From the NCBI RefSeq assembly GCF_022376445.1, contig NW_025954967.1:124001-188000 (forward strand): a DNA stretch of 64,000 nt. Direction: 5' to 3'. The stretch comes from Fomitopsis serialis. Taxonomy: Eukaryota > Basidiomycota > Agaricomycetes > Polyporales > Fomitopsidaceae. Position numbers and translations under genes: made by a program. The notes beneath the pieces are model-generated. The model saw nothing but the letters and a program-made list of their open reading frames with translations, was not told where the DNA came from and did not search any database. Below, piece after piece: positions 1 to 12,200 of this stretch (positions are counted from its first letter, which is position 1; each line of letters begins with the position of its first letter).

Positions 1-78
1 GTCTACGGCTTCCAGTTGGTACTCGGGCAGCTCGCGGCCCTCACTTTTAATCAACACCTCGAAGTTGCCCTTGCGCAT
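1..78 (-). CDS. DUF7918-family protein, first exon only (gene a)
   Basis: Reading right to left from the ATG at 78-76, the sequence encodes MRKGNFEVLIKSEGRELPEY and a few more residues, then runs off the left edge. It is nearly identical to the first exons of the two genes that follow (MRKGKFKVF... at 1906 and MRRGPSNLEVY... at 3729), so it is the start of a further tandem paralogue whose other exons lie outside the window. The function of DUF7918 is unknown; it is a domain of agaricomycete proteins. Only 26 codons are visible, so intactness cannot be judged. Confidence 0.8.
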   Translation of the reverse strand, partial: MRKGNFEVLIKSEGRELPEYQLEAVD

Positions 79-654
79 GATGCTCGACAATGCCAGAGTG
101 TATGACTGTTCTACTAAGTCGTGAAGTGAACGTTGTCAATGGCTGTACACGCAAGCAGAGCACGAGCCGTACGGGCGTTCGTATGATGGAACGATCACGT
201 GTGTAATGTTACTTTACCACCTCGTCGCGTGGGCGGTAGCACATTACAATGTACGCACAGATATTCTCGCATTTCACGGGCTCAGAGTAGCGCATACAGT
301 CCTATTCACCAGTAGACGAATGTGTCAATGTTCTCCGAGCATATCATATTTGTTATGAACCGCTGCCCTTCTCGACCTTCAACGGAGGCGGCCGGACGTG
401 ACATTGTAGTGTTGCGCTCTGTGATATATTACTAAGTCATGCTGTGTATGTGAGCGTATGAATGGAAATTGGCCTTCAGATGTTGATACAGCGAGCTCGG
501 TACAAATACAATATCGCGCACCAGCTATCATGGCCTATCAATGCCACGGCACATAGTCCTGGACCAATTGATAAGCAGCTAGTCACTGTTTGTCGTATGA
601 CGGTTCAAGTTGAATAAACATAGAGAATAATGAATAACTTCCAATAAAAGTACA
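79..654. other. Intergenic, DUF7918 a promoter side / b 3' side
   Basis: This 576-bp stretch lies upstream of gene a and downstream of the stop of gene b, both read right to left. I see no open frame with gene-like content and no repeat or RNA gene. Confidence 0.5.
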
Positions 655-1906
655 TCAATCATCGTCTAGAGTCAAGTCAATCACACCACCATTAGACTGA
701 AGACTGGTGGGAGAGCGCTCCCTCTTGACGTTGCCGCGAGTCAGGTCAACGACATCCTCGTTCGGATCTTGTTGCTCCCTCTTGACCCTCCGAGATGAGC
801 CGGATCTCTGGATGGTTCGCAACTTGCTCTGGAGGATTTGAGCCCGCTGTTGGACTGAGTCGAGCTCATTCTGGATTGCAACCACATCTTCATCCTCCGT
901 AAGCCGAGTTGCGGGTGACCTGACGTCTGCCTGAGGGGCTGAGGGTGCAGCAAGGACATCGGTTCTCCTTTTTTTGCGGCTTGACCCCGCTATCGAGTAG
1001 TCAACGCGTATTCGTTCTCGCATTATGTATGGTTGTTCTGCATTGCCACTACCAGAGCTTCCGTTCAAAGGCATAATACCTTCAGCCTGAAGGTAATCTG
1101 CAAGCAGAAACGTGAATCTCATTGCCAAGTGGTGCCATATATCGTCTCACCCTTAAAACGGTACCGGAATATGAAGCGCGCATAGAAGGGGATATTTTCG
1201 TCGACGAGCTTGCTTTGTTTCCAGAATGTCGATAGGTCGCAGCGACGAGCCTCATCCAGCCTAGTACATCGAACCCTTGTTCGATGTGAGGTGGCTTCGA
1301 CTGAGTGGAATGTAGCTTACGACACACATTGCGTCCCCATCTTCTTGCTTCTTTCATGTACCGTCAGAGCCGTGAACTCATTGGACGTGTCCCGAATCGG
1401 CATGTTCCCAACATGAATGACATGAGCAAGCGTCACGTCGATAGTGCCTAGGTCGGGGTGCGCTTCAGAACCCATGATTGAGGTATCGTCGTCTGCGGAA
1501 AGAGTGAGTACCTCAGCACTCGTAGGGGGATAGGCATCGTACCAGTCAGAGCTAACGATGCAAATACAAACGGACTCCGCTGGTCCGTAGCCACCCTCAC
1601 GCCCCAACGACGGTTCTTCACTAGTCCTGGCTGAGAGGGCTTTCCACCCGCATTGCGGCCGTCGACATGGCATCTCACAGACGTGATGTGGCTGTCACCT
1701 CGCGTGTCGCCGCGCCAGCATATTTCGAATGTCTGTGATGGTCATCAGTAACGTGGAATCATTCAGCAGAAGATATGAAGACGTGCCTTTCCGACCTCAC
1801 TCGGGATGTAGCAAGCCACTGTCTTGTCGTCGACGGCTTCCACTTGGTATTCAGACAGTTCACGCCCCTCGCTTTTGATGAACACTTTAAATTTGCCCTT
1901 GCGCAT
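655..1906 (-). CDS. DUF7918-family protein (gene b) with SUMO-like tail
   Basis: Five exons fit exactly: 1906-1787, 1732-1543, 1492-1321, 1260-1151 and 1097-655 (1,035 nt, 344 aa). Residues 1-200 form the DUF7918 domain: exon 1 ends CYIPSEVGK, exon 2 begins TFEICWRGD, exon 3 has an Asp-rich turn and the HERSKKMGTQC motif, exon 4 ends FYARFIFRYR. The tail starts with DYLQAEGIMP and carries a basic RKKRR run, a predicted coiled coil (EDVVAIQNELDSVQQRAQ region), two VKRE sites, VVDLT, and ends VIDLTLDDD. Intron 1 has a GC donor (1786-1785) where paralogue c has GT at the same place. Family function is unknown; the tail suggests a nuclear protein handled by SUMO (inference). Confidence 0.85.
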
Positions 1907-2469
1907 GTTCGGCAGTCAGTGCACGCAGACGGAGGATGAGATGGATATTTGCGGTTGGTGTAAGTTTGAAGGATGAGAGGCGTGGAGTGGCTGCAGACCT
2001 GAGGCGGAACGCGTGAGGTCACACGTCATGTGCAGTCACTCGGATGGCCACGTCTCGGGCGTCACTCTCCAGTTCTCTGTCTCTCTACTGCAGGCATTAC
2101 CAACACACTACTCGTACATTGCAGTTCTGTATTTGAGTGACCGAGCCCATGAGGAAATTTGAACAAATCCATCCTGGTTTGTAAGATGTAAAGGTGCGAG
2201 TACTACTGAACTTGAAGGCATGCGATGAAGCCCATCGGAGGCGACCAGTGGACCGCTTCTCGACGTAATCTTACCATATCATTGACATTGTATGCGTCTT
2301 GTACGCCATTGAGCACGGAAATGTGCCAAAGTCCGCCCCTCGGACATATGGTAATTGACACTCAGGATTAATTAAGCACGAGACACAACGTCTTCCACGG
2401 TCAAGACTCCCCCATCAACGACGTATCAGTAGGTACGTACAGTGATCATAGTGCTTCGACAGAACTACT
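1907..2469. other. Intergenic between DUF7918 genes b and c
   Basis: About 560 bp that should hold the promoter of gene b and the 3' region of gene c. No further coding, repeat or RNA signal was seen. Confidence 0.5.
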
Positions 2470-3729
2470 TCACTCCTCGTCCAACGTCAAGTCGATGACA
2501 CTGCCATGAATATCAAGACCGACGATGGGGCATTCCTTCTTGATGTTATCATGGGTTGATGTAATGGAATCCTCGTCCAGGTCTAGTCGTTCCTTCTTGA
2601 CGATCGAAGACGAACCAGAGCGTTCCATAGCTTGTAGCTTGCCCATGAGTGCCTGCACGCGCCCCTGCGCCGAGTTAAGCTCCTTCTGAATCGCATCGAT
2701 GTCTTCAGCCGAATGAGCCGGAGATAACTGGTCGTCTTCATGCGGGGCTGTTGATGTTGCAGAGATCGTGGTAACTCTTGCCCTCTTGTGACTCGGTCCT
2801 GCTTCAGCAGCGTTCGAAGGCGATCGGTTGATTCGACGCTTGCGTTCAGGTCTGTCATCTAAGGGCAATATTCCCTCGGCTTGCAGAAAATCTGCATGTG
2901 TATGCGTAAATCTTACAAGCATTGGGGTCTCAGGATTCATGATACGACTCACCCTTGCAGCGATAGCGGAAGATGAAGCATGAATAAAAGGGTTCCTGCG
3001 CATTGACTAACTTTACAGGCTGTTTGCGTAGGTTATCGCATTTGCGAGCATCTCCTAGCCTGTAGATTCAGGCCAATGTTGTCGTTAAGTTGCGTGCGCG
3101 AAAACCCTTTTCGTAAGGCTGGTTCCACTCACGAGACGCATTGCATACCCATTTTCTTGCTTTTTTCGTGCACAATTCCAAGCTTGAACTTATCTGTACT
3201 GTCGTTGCTGCGCGCCTGGCTACTACCAAGTTTGATTACATGGGCGAGCCGCACTTCAATAGTGCCAAGGCCTGGCCGGGCTTCTGAGCTGACACCAATA
3301 GCATCGTCATCTAAGAAGTAAGTTAGCAGATTAGGGGCGGCATTTTCAATTCAAGATCCATACCTGTCGTTGCCAAGGAGGCGAAAGTATACGGTTTTCG
3401 CTGGTTTTTCGCGCATCTGATGCCCCAATAACTATCCTCGACAGCACGGAGGCGAGAGACTGCACCGCCAGCGTGTTGACCATCGACATAGAACTTCAGC
3501 CATGTCATGTGTGAGTCGTGTGTGGTGTCTCCGCGCCAGCAGATCTCGAATGTCTGTAGTTACTCAGTCTTGGAGCAGTTGAGAAGAGACACGCATTATG
3601 CACCTTTCCAACCTCACTAGGAATATAGCACGCCAGTGTCTTGTCGTCTACGGTTTCCACTAGGTATTCAGGCAATTCGCGGCCATCGCTCTTGATATAC
3701 ACCTCGAGATTGCTCGGCCCTCTACGCAT
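2470..3729 (-). CDS. DUF7918-family protein (gene c) with SUMO-like tail
   Basis: Five exons: 3729-3604, 3553-3364, 3310-3133, 3059-2953 and 2891-2470 (1,023 nt, 340 aa), with phases identical to gene b. The domain shows CYIPSEVGK at the exon 1 end, TFEICWRGD at the exon 2 start, VHEKSKKMGMQC in exon 3 and FYSCFIFRYR in exon 4. The tail begins DFLQAEGILP, has basic runs ERKRRI and HKRAR, a coiled-coil stretch (DIDAIQKELNSAQGRVQAL), psi-K-x-E sites VKKE and IKKE, and ends VIDLTLDEE. Gene b's internal VVDLT is not conserved here (DSITST). All introns are GT..AG. It is a tandem neighbour of a and b on the same strand, so probably a recent duplicate. Biochemical role unknown. Confidence 0.85.
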
Positions 3730-4126
3730 GTCTGACAGTACTCGAGTATTGTGTGAGCAACGCGTAGAACATACGTATATGAGTAACACGCGAGCAGAAG
3801 GAGAGCCGGACGAGTCTTCCAAATGGCTGGAAGAATGAGTGGCAGCCAACGGGAACAATGGAAATGTGGCTACCGCGGCGGTGACCCGACATAGGCATCC
3901 CAGAAAGGAGATGCCGCCACCTCGGGTGTTGCCGTGCTACACTGACGTCCGTGCTGCCAAAGAAGCAGTACGGTAACCATCCCGCTCGCCATGCAACCAT
4001 ATTCCCGGTTCACCCGCTCTCCGACTCTCTCGCCTGGTGCATTGCGGCCAGCCTCAACCCTGCGAATATCAGTAGAAATATTACTAGACGACTAGTCCTC
4101 TCGACGGCAATTGGTTTCACTGCGCC
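3730..4126. other. Divergent promoter region, DUF7918 c / DUF1769
   Basis: Gene c starts leftward at 3729 and the DUF1769 gene starts rightward at 4127, so this 397-bp segment should hold both promoters. No clear TATA box, repeat or extra gene was seen. Confidence 0.45.
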
Positions 4127-5325
4127 ATGCCTCGTCTCCGCATCCTCGCTGGGCCGTCTCTCGACGAACTCACGCCGATTGAGGCGAACTCGGACAGAGC
4201 TGTGGAATTCAAGAGCGATGTATTTCAGGGAAAAGTTGCAGCGTATATCAAAGGCTTTGCAGACCCGAGCGGGGACGTCAGTGACAGTGCCTACTTCGAG
4301 AAGCGGACGGGCGTAACATGGAGCATCCAGGTACAAGGTGAGCCGCGTTGTTCTCAGAAAAGTATCGGAAACTGAACCGACTCTACGGATAGGTAGATTT
4401 TCTAAGCAGTATTCCGCAGACGACGTTCTCTTCGGCAACGTCTTTGAACGACCACTGAAGCTCCCGTGGGGATTCAGTGCTGCTCTGAAATTCATGAAGT
4501 ACGTCGCCATCCTCGTAGTCATAATATAATATGTATGCCGGACCGGGATCTCGGCCACCCTGAGCATTGCTCGACTCCCTCTCAACAATTTCGCACAATC
4601 AACCACACGATCCATATGTTACCTGCTCGTGTACATATTGCATGAGTGTGAGGTACTCGACTCACAGACTCGTAACCTAACTCGGCCGAGATCCCGGCCA
4701 GATACAGTATGCGCGACGGTCAATGACGTGCTCACTCTTTCCACGTAGCTTCGTCGACCCTACCCTCGAACAGGACCTCGCGTCCAGCAGCAAGCCATGG
4801 GCCCTTTCGCCGCTCATCTCGACGATGCCCCACCTCGAGCACAAGAGGATCAACGGTCCTGAAGACGTACCGTCCTTCCCAGCCGAGACGCTCATTGGCG
4901 ACGATATATCCCAGCTGCAGCCAGCCAGTGCGAAGAAGACGGACGCGTCTGGCGAGCGTCGTACGTTCTTCAAAGATGCTTCTCGCAGGAAAGAAGTCGT
5001 GTTCGGTCCCGAGGTACGCACGCTCATTCATGTCCTCTGCGGCCGTACCGACAGCATCGCGTCTGCGCAGGACCTGATCACTGCCGATTTCTGCTACGAC
5101 TATCTGCGCTTCAGCCCGCAAGGCGTCGAGCTCCGGCTCCCGGGCGGCATCACGATTGACATGATGAAGTACTGGGACGGACAGCGCGTGCCGTTCGTGT
5201 GCTGCGAGCGGTTGCATCCTGGCGACGAGCATAGTGAGCCGTGGGGCCGGGTCTTTTGGTGTATCGTTATCGAGGCGGTGGACGAAGATGAGGTGGTGGG
5301 TGCGCGTGGAGGGGATGTCGATTGA
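4127..5325 (+). CDS. DUF1769 (UPF0590-like) family protein
   Basis: Four exons: 4127-4337, 4393-4498, 4749-5013 and 5071-5325. This gives 837 nt and 278 aa if the 57-bp in-frame intron 5014-5070 is removed, which is supported by GT..AG ends and the join GPE/DLITADFCYDYL. The N-terminus reads MPRLRILAGPS; other family hallmarks are YIKGFADP, GVTWSIQVQGRF, DDVLFGN, LPWGFSAALKFM, KPWALSPLI, RRKEVVFGPE and PFVCCERL. DUF1769 proteins are widespread in fungi, including fission yeast, and have no established biochemical function. Intron 2 (4499-4748) is unusually long at 250 nt and contains an inverted repeat. The gene sits between DUF7918 paralogues without sharing homology. Confidence 0.85.
4543..4697. 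repeat. Inverted repeat inside a long intron
   Basis: The 14-mer CCGGGATCTCGGCC at 4543-4556 recurs as its exact reverse complement at 4684-4697, about 127 bp apart, both inside the 250-nt second intron of the DUF1769 gene. This could be the termini of a small non-autonomous insertion that enlarged the intron, or a structured intron. No clear target-site duplication was found. Confidence 0.5.
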
Positions 5326-5727
5326 TGCCTAGTCGCATAGATCTGTATTACTGGACATTTCTGACAGTGGACTGCTGGCTCATGTATACTGTGACGAAGT
5401 ACATCCAGCGCCGGCTGAGTGCGAAGGGTACATTTGAGGGTGAGTGAAAGCGTATAGCATGCCGTTTGACAATACAACCTGTATATCACATTGTGGTTAC
5501 TACCGCAACAGATTATCCATGTCCGATCATGCGATCCTCAACCAACGTCGGAATAATCGTCGGCTTACAGGATAAGTACCACGTACCGCCTATGAGCATA
5601 CGTGCTATTCAACGAGACTTTCACTATTTGAGTCAAATTCCATAGAGTAAAGTAGACTAGACGGGGAGACGCACTGGCCCTCGGCGTCCGGATCGGAAAC
5701 AACATCCTATTGGCATCAACAACGGTT
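5326..5727. other. Convergent intergenic region
   Basis: This stretch lies between the 3' ends of the DUF1769 gene (+) and DUF7918 gene d (-). It should hold both 3' UTRs. Nothing else was recognised. Confidence 0.45.
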
Positions 5728-7262
5728 TTATGTGCTGTTTGCAGGCTGCGTCCGAGCAACGAGCGAGGGGCGGTCGACGATGCGGGTGAGCTTCGCCTCG
5801 ATCCGGTCCAGCTGCCTCTTCATAACCTTCATGTCCTCAGACATCTCCTCCACCTGCAAGCCTATCACCTTCATCTCGGTCTGCACGCCGTGCCCCGTCA
5901 GCCGTGTCTTACCCATCCAGCGAAATTCAGAGGGCTGCGCACCTTCAACGAGCGCACCTCAGCGTCGTCGTCGTCCTCATCTTGGTCTCCGTCGACGCCG
6001 ATGGACGGCTTGCTGCTCGGAGGCCGCACTGCGATGGACTGGGCCTCAGAGGGTGCGTAGATGCTCCCTGCGCGACTCGGCGCCTGGAAGGGATACGGGC
6101 CCGCGCTGGCTAAGCTGCCCACACTGCTGATACTGTTCGGCCGGGACGCAGCGGGTGCGACTGGTGCATATTGCGACGGTCCGGCCTGGAAATGGGGGCC
6201 GCTGCTCCCGAGACGAGGCACGTATTGACCGGGGGCCTGAGGCCATGGCCCTTGAAGCTGGCCGTGGTGCAGCCTCACGGGCGTCGGAGCGACCGGCTGA
6301 GGGATTAGCGGCCGTGTCATTGCACGTATTGATCCCAGCATATCTATTGGGAACGACGCATGGTTGAGTACACTGCTCATGGGCTGGCCGAGGAACTGGA
6401 TCACACGCACGATGTGGTCTATACTGGAAACGGAATGTCGCGAAAGGGTATTCCGGAGGATCCACTGGCTCACTCGCGGTCGGGATGTTGTCAAGCACAG
6501 GCTCTGGCGAACCGAGTCTACAGGGGCAGTTCTTGCGTAAGCCAAATTCAGCGCGAGAGAGGCGCTCGTCTTACACTGTGCAGTGCATCGCCTTACTCTG
6601 CTCGCCCACCAAGACTGCATACTTGAACAGCGCTGCGTCGACGGAGGACTGCACGTAGTCGTGTGGCCAAGGACGCGCCTGCCCCGCTCTGCAGCGCCAC
6701 ACGCGAAGCTCGATGAGGCCGAGGTGGCTGGGATCCGGGACCATCCATTGTATGTCGGGGGCTAGTGTCATAGCCCGCGCACGGTGAGGTTTGGCCATCT
6801 GTATGTGGGAGCAGCGCACTCACAGGCAAGGGCAACCTCTTTGAACAGGAAGGGCAGGATCAGGTTCACCCCCGCGCGCATCTGGAAGGCCGGGCTGTCT
6901 TGCAGCGGCGGACACCCGCACTTCTCGACGATGCATCGCCCGTCGATGCTGCACTGCACTGCGAGCCACCAGTTCGTCTTGTTGTTGCACCGCAGGCGGT
7001 GCTCCTGTCGGTGCCGGGAAAGCAGCAGTGGTGAGTGGCGTTACATGCAGATTGACGAGCGCACGGGGGTGGGACTCGCCTTTCCTTGCACGCTCGCGAC
7101 GAAACAAGACATAATATTGTTGCACTCCTTCTTCACGTAGTATTCGTCGATTCGCGCGCCATCGCACTCGATATAGAAGTCGTAGTCGTAGTCTGCGGCT
7201 GAATGGGTCTGGAGCGTTCCGCTGGGGAGCCTGGAATCGGGGACGTCGCTTTGAAAACGCAT
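5728..7262 (-). CDS. DUF7918-like protein with Pro-rich tail and coiled coil (gene d)
   Basis: Six exons: 7262-7080, 7004-6824, 6761-6575, 6517-6411, 6343-5943 and 5880-5728 (1,212 nt, 403 aa). The fold follows the DUF7918 plan: FYIECDGARIDEYYV in exon 1, VQCSIDGRCI in exon 2, HLGLIELRVWRC in exon 3, YPFATFRFQYR in exon 4. The long tail differs from genes b, c and g. It is rich in Pro, Gln, Ser and Ala (residues about 220-350), has an acidic DQDEDDDDAE run, and the last exon encodes an amphipathic coiled coil (EEMSEDMKVMKRQLDRIEAK). It has no VIDLT motif. Intron 1 has a GC donor (7079-7078) at the same domain position as the GC donor of gene b. It is a diverged family member; function unknown. 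Confidence 0.75.
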
Positions 7263-9240
7263 CGAGGGTCAAAACGACGGTGTCAAGTCGTAGTATTCGT
7301 ACAAGGAGGGGAGGACGGCGAGAAAGGGGGACAATGAGCATCATTCGATGTTGGAGGCTGCATTATGCTCTTGCCACTGCGGTTTGCCACTCACTGGCAG
7401 TGGGTTCAGCTAGTACTACATCCGACTTGCCACTCACAAGGGTCGCATTGACACGCGAGGGTCATTCTTTGTCAAGTCGATGTAGCAGGACATATCAGAG
7501 TCATCTTATTGTACGGTAGGCGATGAGGCTTGTCGAAGACTGCGGCCTCCGAGTCCGAGTCGTGCGCGTTGAGACGCGCTGTGTCACGTATCACATGGTC
7601 TGATCTGTCACATCCAGCTGCCCGCGCGTGACCGTACGTGGAAAGTCAGACGTCGACCGCGACCCTGTACCACTCACGCTCACCGGCACCGCTGGTTGAC
7701 TGATTCTCTTTCCGCGACGTGAAAAATATGCAGCTGTATAAGACTACCAGAGCAAAGCGCGCTCCTCTCCGGATTGTTTCATTGCCGACTGAGACTGCAG
7801 TACTGCAGTGCTGCCCGAGAAACGCCACACAGAACCACGGGTTAGCCAGTACTAGTGTTCCTCGAGCTCGGAGACCGTTCACTCTCAATGGGACCTTATA
7901 AATGATCCATATATCTCACGGTTGCCATTGATTTAGCGGATATACAGTACGTGTCATGCATAATCTTGCGTTAGCTCGCTCAATCGACGATTCCCTGTGA
8001 ATGTCCCGATTCTTTTGCTCAGTGTACTGCTTTTGTCTTTGTCGGAGCACTCGCAACGAACTCTGCTCACAGTAAAGCAAGGTGACACCGCGCCGGCAGG
8101 ACGGGACGAAATATATCGCTCTCGCAGTTGGTGGACTCGCTTCATTCCGTATTGACGATTGCCAAGGTAGTCTGTCGTCGGACTTAGAGAAGGGATGAAG
8201 TCGGTTTTCGGCCATAGCGCTTTCCGAGCGAATGTGTCTCTGGACTCTGGCAACTTGAAGTCGTGCGTGGCACTTATGACCAGCGGCCGAGGTTGTGCTC
8301 TTCCCCGAGTGTCAGATGGACGGTCCACTGAGTCAATGGTGAGCATCTCAAGTGCCTATTGATCAGGTCCCTAACCGCGGTACCGCTCGTTCGATGGAGT
8401 GTGCAATTGTACGAGACTTGTCTTGCTACCGAACTCACCTGCGTCAGCCAACTCGAACTGATGGCCCGGGTCCCGCTCACCGCGTTTGGAGCGTAGCCAC
8501 AGCCCTCGTGTGGCATCGAAAAAGGTGGCGCCCTTCCGCCAGGTGTCCAGGTATGAATTCCGGACCAGATGGGAGGGTTCCGAGTTGCTTGGGAGGCTCG
8601 TGAGAGCGGCGACGACTAGGGACAAGACGGTGAGTAGGGTATGCTTCTATGCGATCGGAGGGCGGCATACAGGACTGCAGGCATCGTCCAGTGGATGCGG
8701 AGCCACAGTAGATGTAAAGGACATCGCGAAGTATGTTTGGAATTGTGATATGATTTTCTGTCACTCATACCCCCTCTCGCTTCTCGCAATTTTCTCGACG
8801 GAACATCGCGTATTATATTGAGGTACGATAATCCCAACAACGATTCGAAGCAGATGTATGGAAGGCGATTTCGTATCGAACGAACTACTACACAACATGA
8901 TAGAGACATGAGACAACAATACATCGTTTGCGGAAGCTCCAGGCAATCAGGTCGGCGAACATAAAACACAGTAAGCCCGTATGCATCAAGATCTCCGAGA
9001 CCATAACTTACAAAAGCCATCACGAACAGCCGTACCGAGAAGAGTATACGACCTAAATTCAGCCCATCTCAATACAAGAGATTGTCCGTGCACTGAGAGA
9101 CTCGTCTATCATCCGTCACGGCTCGTAAACGGTCCAAACTGTCCGCCTGCGGTGAACGTCAGCATTCGGCGATGATAGTCTGAACAGCAACGCACGACGT
9201 ACACGTCCGCCGTGGATGCCACCATCCTCCCTCTTCCTCA
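7263..9240. other. Gene-poor stretch with diverged exon-like fragments
   Basis: I could not build a convincing gene here. On the minus strand several open segments with splice-like borders occur (about 7646-7888 and 8371-8625), and part of this DNA recurs in diverged form near 15.6-15.8 kb. It may hold remnants or a fast-evolving multi-exon gene. Confidence 0.4.
8371..8520 (-). repeat. Diverged dispersed repeat, copy 1 (exon-like)
   Basis: Read on the minus strand, this segment shares several blocks with 15615-15810: CTCCAAACGCGG, GACGCAGGTGAGTTCG (an apparent exon end with a GT donor), and a block around ACAATTGC followed by CATCGAAC. Order and spacing are similar while the sequence between has drifted. 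The shared splice-like border suggests both derive from one spliced gene; neither copy could be completed. Confidence 0.45.
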
Positions 9241-12200
9241 TCAGCCGCTGTTTGCGTTGTGGCTGGCCGACTCGGAATGCGAGTCGCCCGGTGCAGCTAG
9301 TCCCTCCTGACTCGGACGCGCGTTGCTGCCTCGATGTTCATCCGCGTGCTCGGTCGTGCCTGTGAATCCGCCCTTACGACCTTCGTCCGCGTCCGCGCCA
9401 TGCTCAGCTACTCCGCGTGAGACTTCCGAGTCGTCTGCTTGCGGGGTGATGTAGTCTAGGGACTGCGCTAATCCGGTCTGGGCCGCGAACTGCTCCTGCG
9501 GCTGTTCGCCGAGCGTCGTCGCGGTCACCAGCGGTGCCCTGCTGGCAGCTGGAGGTGCGGTGTCCGTCGTACCGGGCACATCTGGTGCTGCGCTCGGGCT
9601 GGTATCCACGGCTCGCATCTCAACATCGGGTTCCTGCACGGCAGTCCGTCTCAATCTGTGCCAGATGCCACGGGTAGAGAGAGGGTCAGCGACAATTGGG
9701 CGGGCGGGCTGTTAGGTTCACCGCTTACACGAATTGCACTATAGATCGTATCGGACTGTCCGTTCGCTGTTCCGGTGTGTCCTGCTCGTCCACAGCTTCC
9801 GATGTAGGCGCTGGGTCAGCCGCGTGCGGGGAGTCGACGCGTCGATCGCCTTGGCCTTGGGGCTCATCGGCAGTGCATTCGAGCCATTCTGTACTATTGC
9901 AAGTGTCAGTGTGTCTTTGACATTCTGAGCGGCGAAGGTGACTGACCATCTTTCAAGTTCGGGGTCTATGCGAACTCGTCTCAGGCGCCATTGTGCCGAA
10001 TCCACGTACTCTTGCAAGTCGACGAGGACAGGCAGCTCTTGGACCGTGACCGTCCCAGGCGACATCCACTCGTTGCACTCCAGCAGCCATTGGAGTCGCC
10101 GCACAATGCTATTTGCGGATTTCATGGCGTTCCGGCGAATCTCGGGCGAATCTAAAGACCAATAGATGTCATAGGTGATGTAAGCCAACACCCAATCGAG
10201 TCTGTAAACGGCCGCAAAAGGGAGTTGTTTCACAGTGTCTTGCATCTCCTTGCGGCGGAGGGTGGCCAAGTGCTTGTCGAATTGTTGGAGCATGTCGGCC
10301 AGGTAAGCTCCCCTCAACGGCTCGGATGGCAATGTGTGCTCCTTCTTGACGGACAATATGCATGTGGCCAAAACAGTCGTCGCGATTTCAATGGTGGACA
10401 CAGAGTCACGGCATGCGTATACCGTCGTGAGTGCAGTCTGCATGTATTCCCAGTCTATATAGCAAACATCAGCTTATGTACTTTGTAAAGCAGATGGTTG
10501 ACTTACCTTGAACGTCGCGCAGACGATATAGCTCGGTGTGCGGTGCACAGTCGTGTGTTCTCGTGTCCTGCATCCCGGGGCGCGGCGAGTAACCGCTATC
10601 CTCCGCGAGGAAGTCGAGGGTCACATAAATGTTTTGTACAACATCCAATGTGGCTCTTCTTTTTTTCGTGGACAGTTGATCGTTGTGTAAATGCTGGAAT
10701 AACCTCATGCAGGCCTTGGTTCCATGGGCGAGAGGCATAGCGCGGATCAGTCCGGCTAACATGCGATAGTCAGAGTCCGAATGGAGGGCCTGATTGTCGT
10801 CGTCGTCGTCTGTCTGTGCTTGAATAAACGTGTCCAGCACCATGCAACCTATTGAGTTGATAGTGGTGCCGACTGAGTCGTCATGTTGCAACGAATTACC
10901 AGATGGCAGAGAAGAGGCTTCGGACGCTTTTGAAAGTGGATACTGATGATTCGACAAAACCGCGACCAAGGCGTTGCCCATTTCCTTCACGGCTTCGATT
11001 TGTGGGGGATGAGGTATAGGTAGGTCATCTAAACGCTGTCATAATAACCTACACGCCTCGATCCCGTTGTCGAAAGGCATGGAAAGGGCAAATGGAATCA
11101 AGAGACGGCGGTTTGAGTCCACATCGAGAGTCTTGGCCCAGTCGCCGAATTCGATCCGTGCTCGACTGAACGTGTACAGCAACATGCCACCTGTCAAGGC
11201 GGTGCTGTCCAAATCGTCGGATAGTACTTGATCGCCAGGTGCAGAACGAGAGGGCCCGGACGCTCGTGAACGTGAACCATGTGGTTCCGACAAGGCGGCG
11301 GCAACGGTTTTGCTTATTTCCATCACATTCTTGATGGCTCGGGCGATAGGCATCGCTCGCACGCAGGTCGCCATTGCGCGAAGAACGTCTGTATCCTGTG
11401 CAATGGTATAGATGTCCGAAAACAGTGAGTTTTCGTTTTCTTCGCTGTGGGTAATCTTGCCACCCAGGCACAACTGTTCGTGCGCCAACCAGTCGGATGT
11501 CTTCGAGAGATCTTGTAGATACACAAGATTGTCTGAAGCTTTCTTCAAGAGCTCCTCTACTAGAAATGACAAAATCAGTCTGCGACACTGAAGTCTTCCG
11601 CAATGTAGTTTGTGTAACTCACCATTGAGACTGGCCCACCACTGGTGCGGGCACTGAATCACGAACTTGAAGAGGAGTTGTACATGGGCTTGCCACCAGC
11701 TGATGATGGATTGTCGTACAAGACGTCCCCAGGGTTGCCACCGTGACCAGAAGCTGGTGTTGGGCTCCGGGATTGTGGATTTGATCGAAGAACACCACCA
11801 TTGCCGGAACCATCTGAGACCAAAAGCTGAGGACACTAGGAGGAGCCACCGTGCACGTCTGCAGGCCCCGCATATCCACCATGCTTGGGGCGACTTGTAC
11901 GGGCTGTAATGAACAAATGCAGGTAACACCGACGTGACTACTAGAAAGACTAGCAAGATGCCGACGAGCACTGTGCTCAGGACGGCGATGTCGGGTCCGA
12001 GCACCCATATATAGCCCACAACCCCAATGAGGAATAAGACGAGGGCCACCTGCAACAGGCAAGGAAGGAGGCTGACGATGCCCTCCACCTTCCACTTGTT
12101 AAGGGCGTCCCGACGGAGTTGCCAGGTCAGAACCTTCTGCTCTGTAGTCCGCAATCCCGATTGCTCCGCGTGGAAGTTCAACCATTGGTTGACAGCGAGA

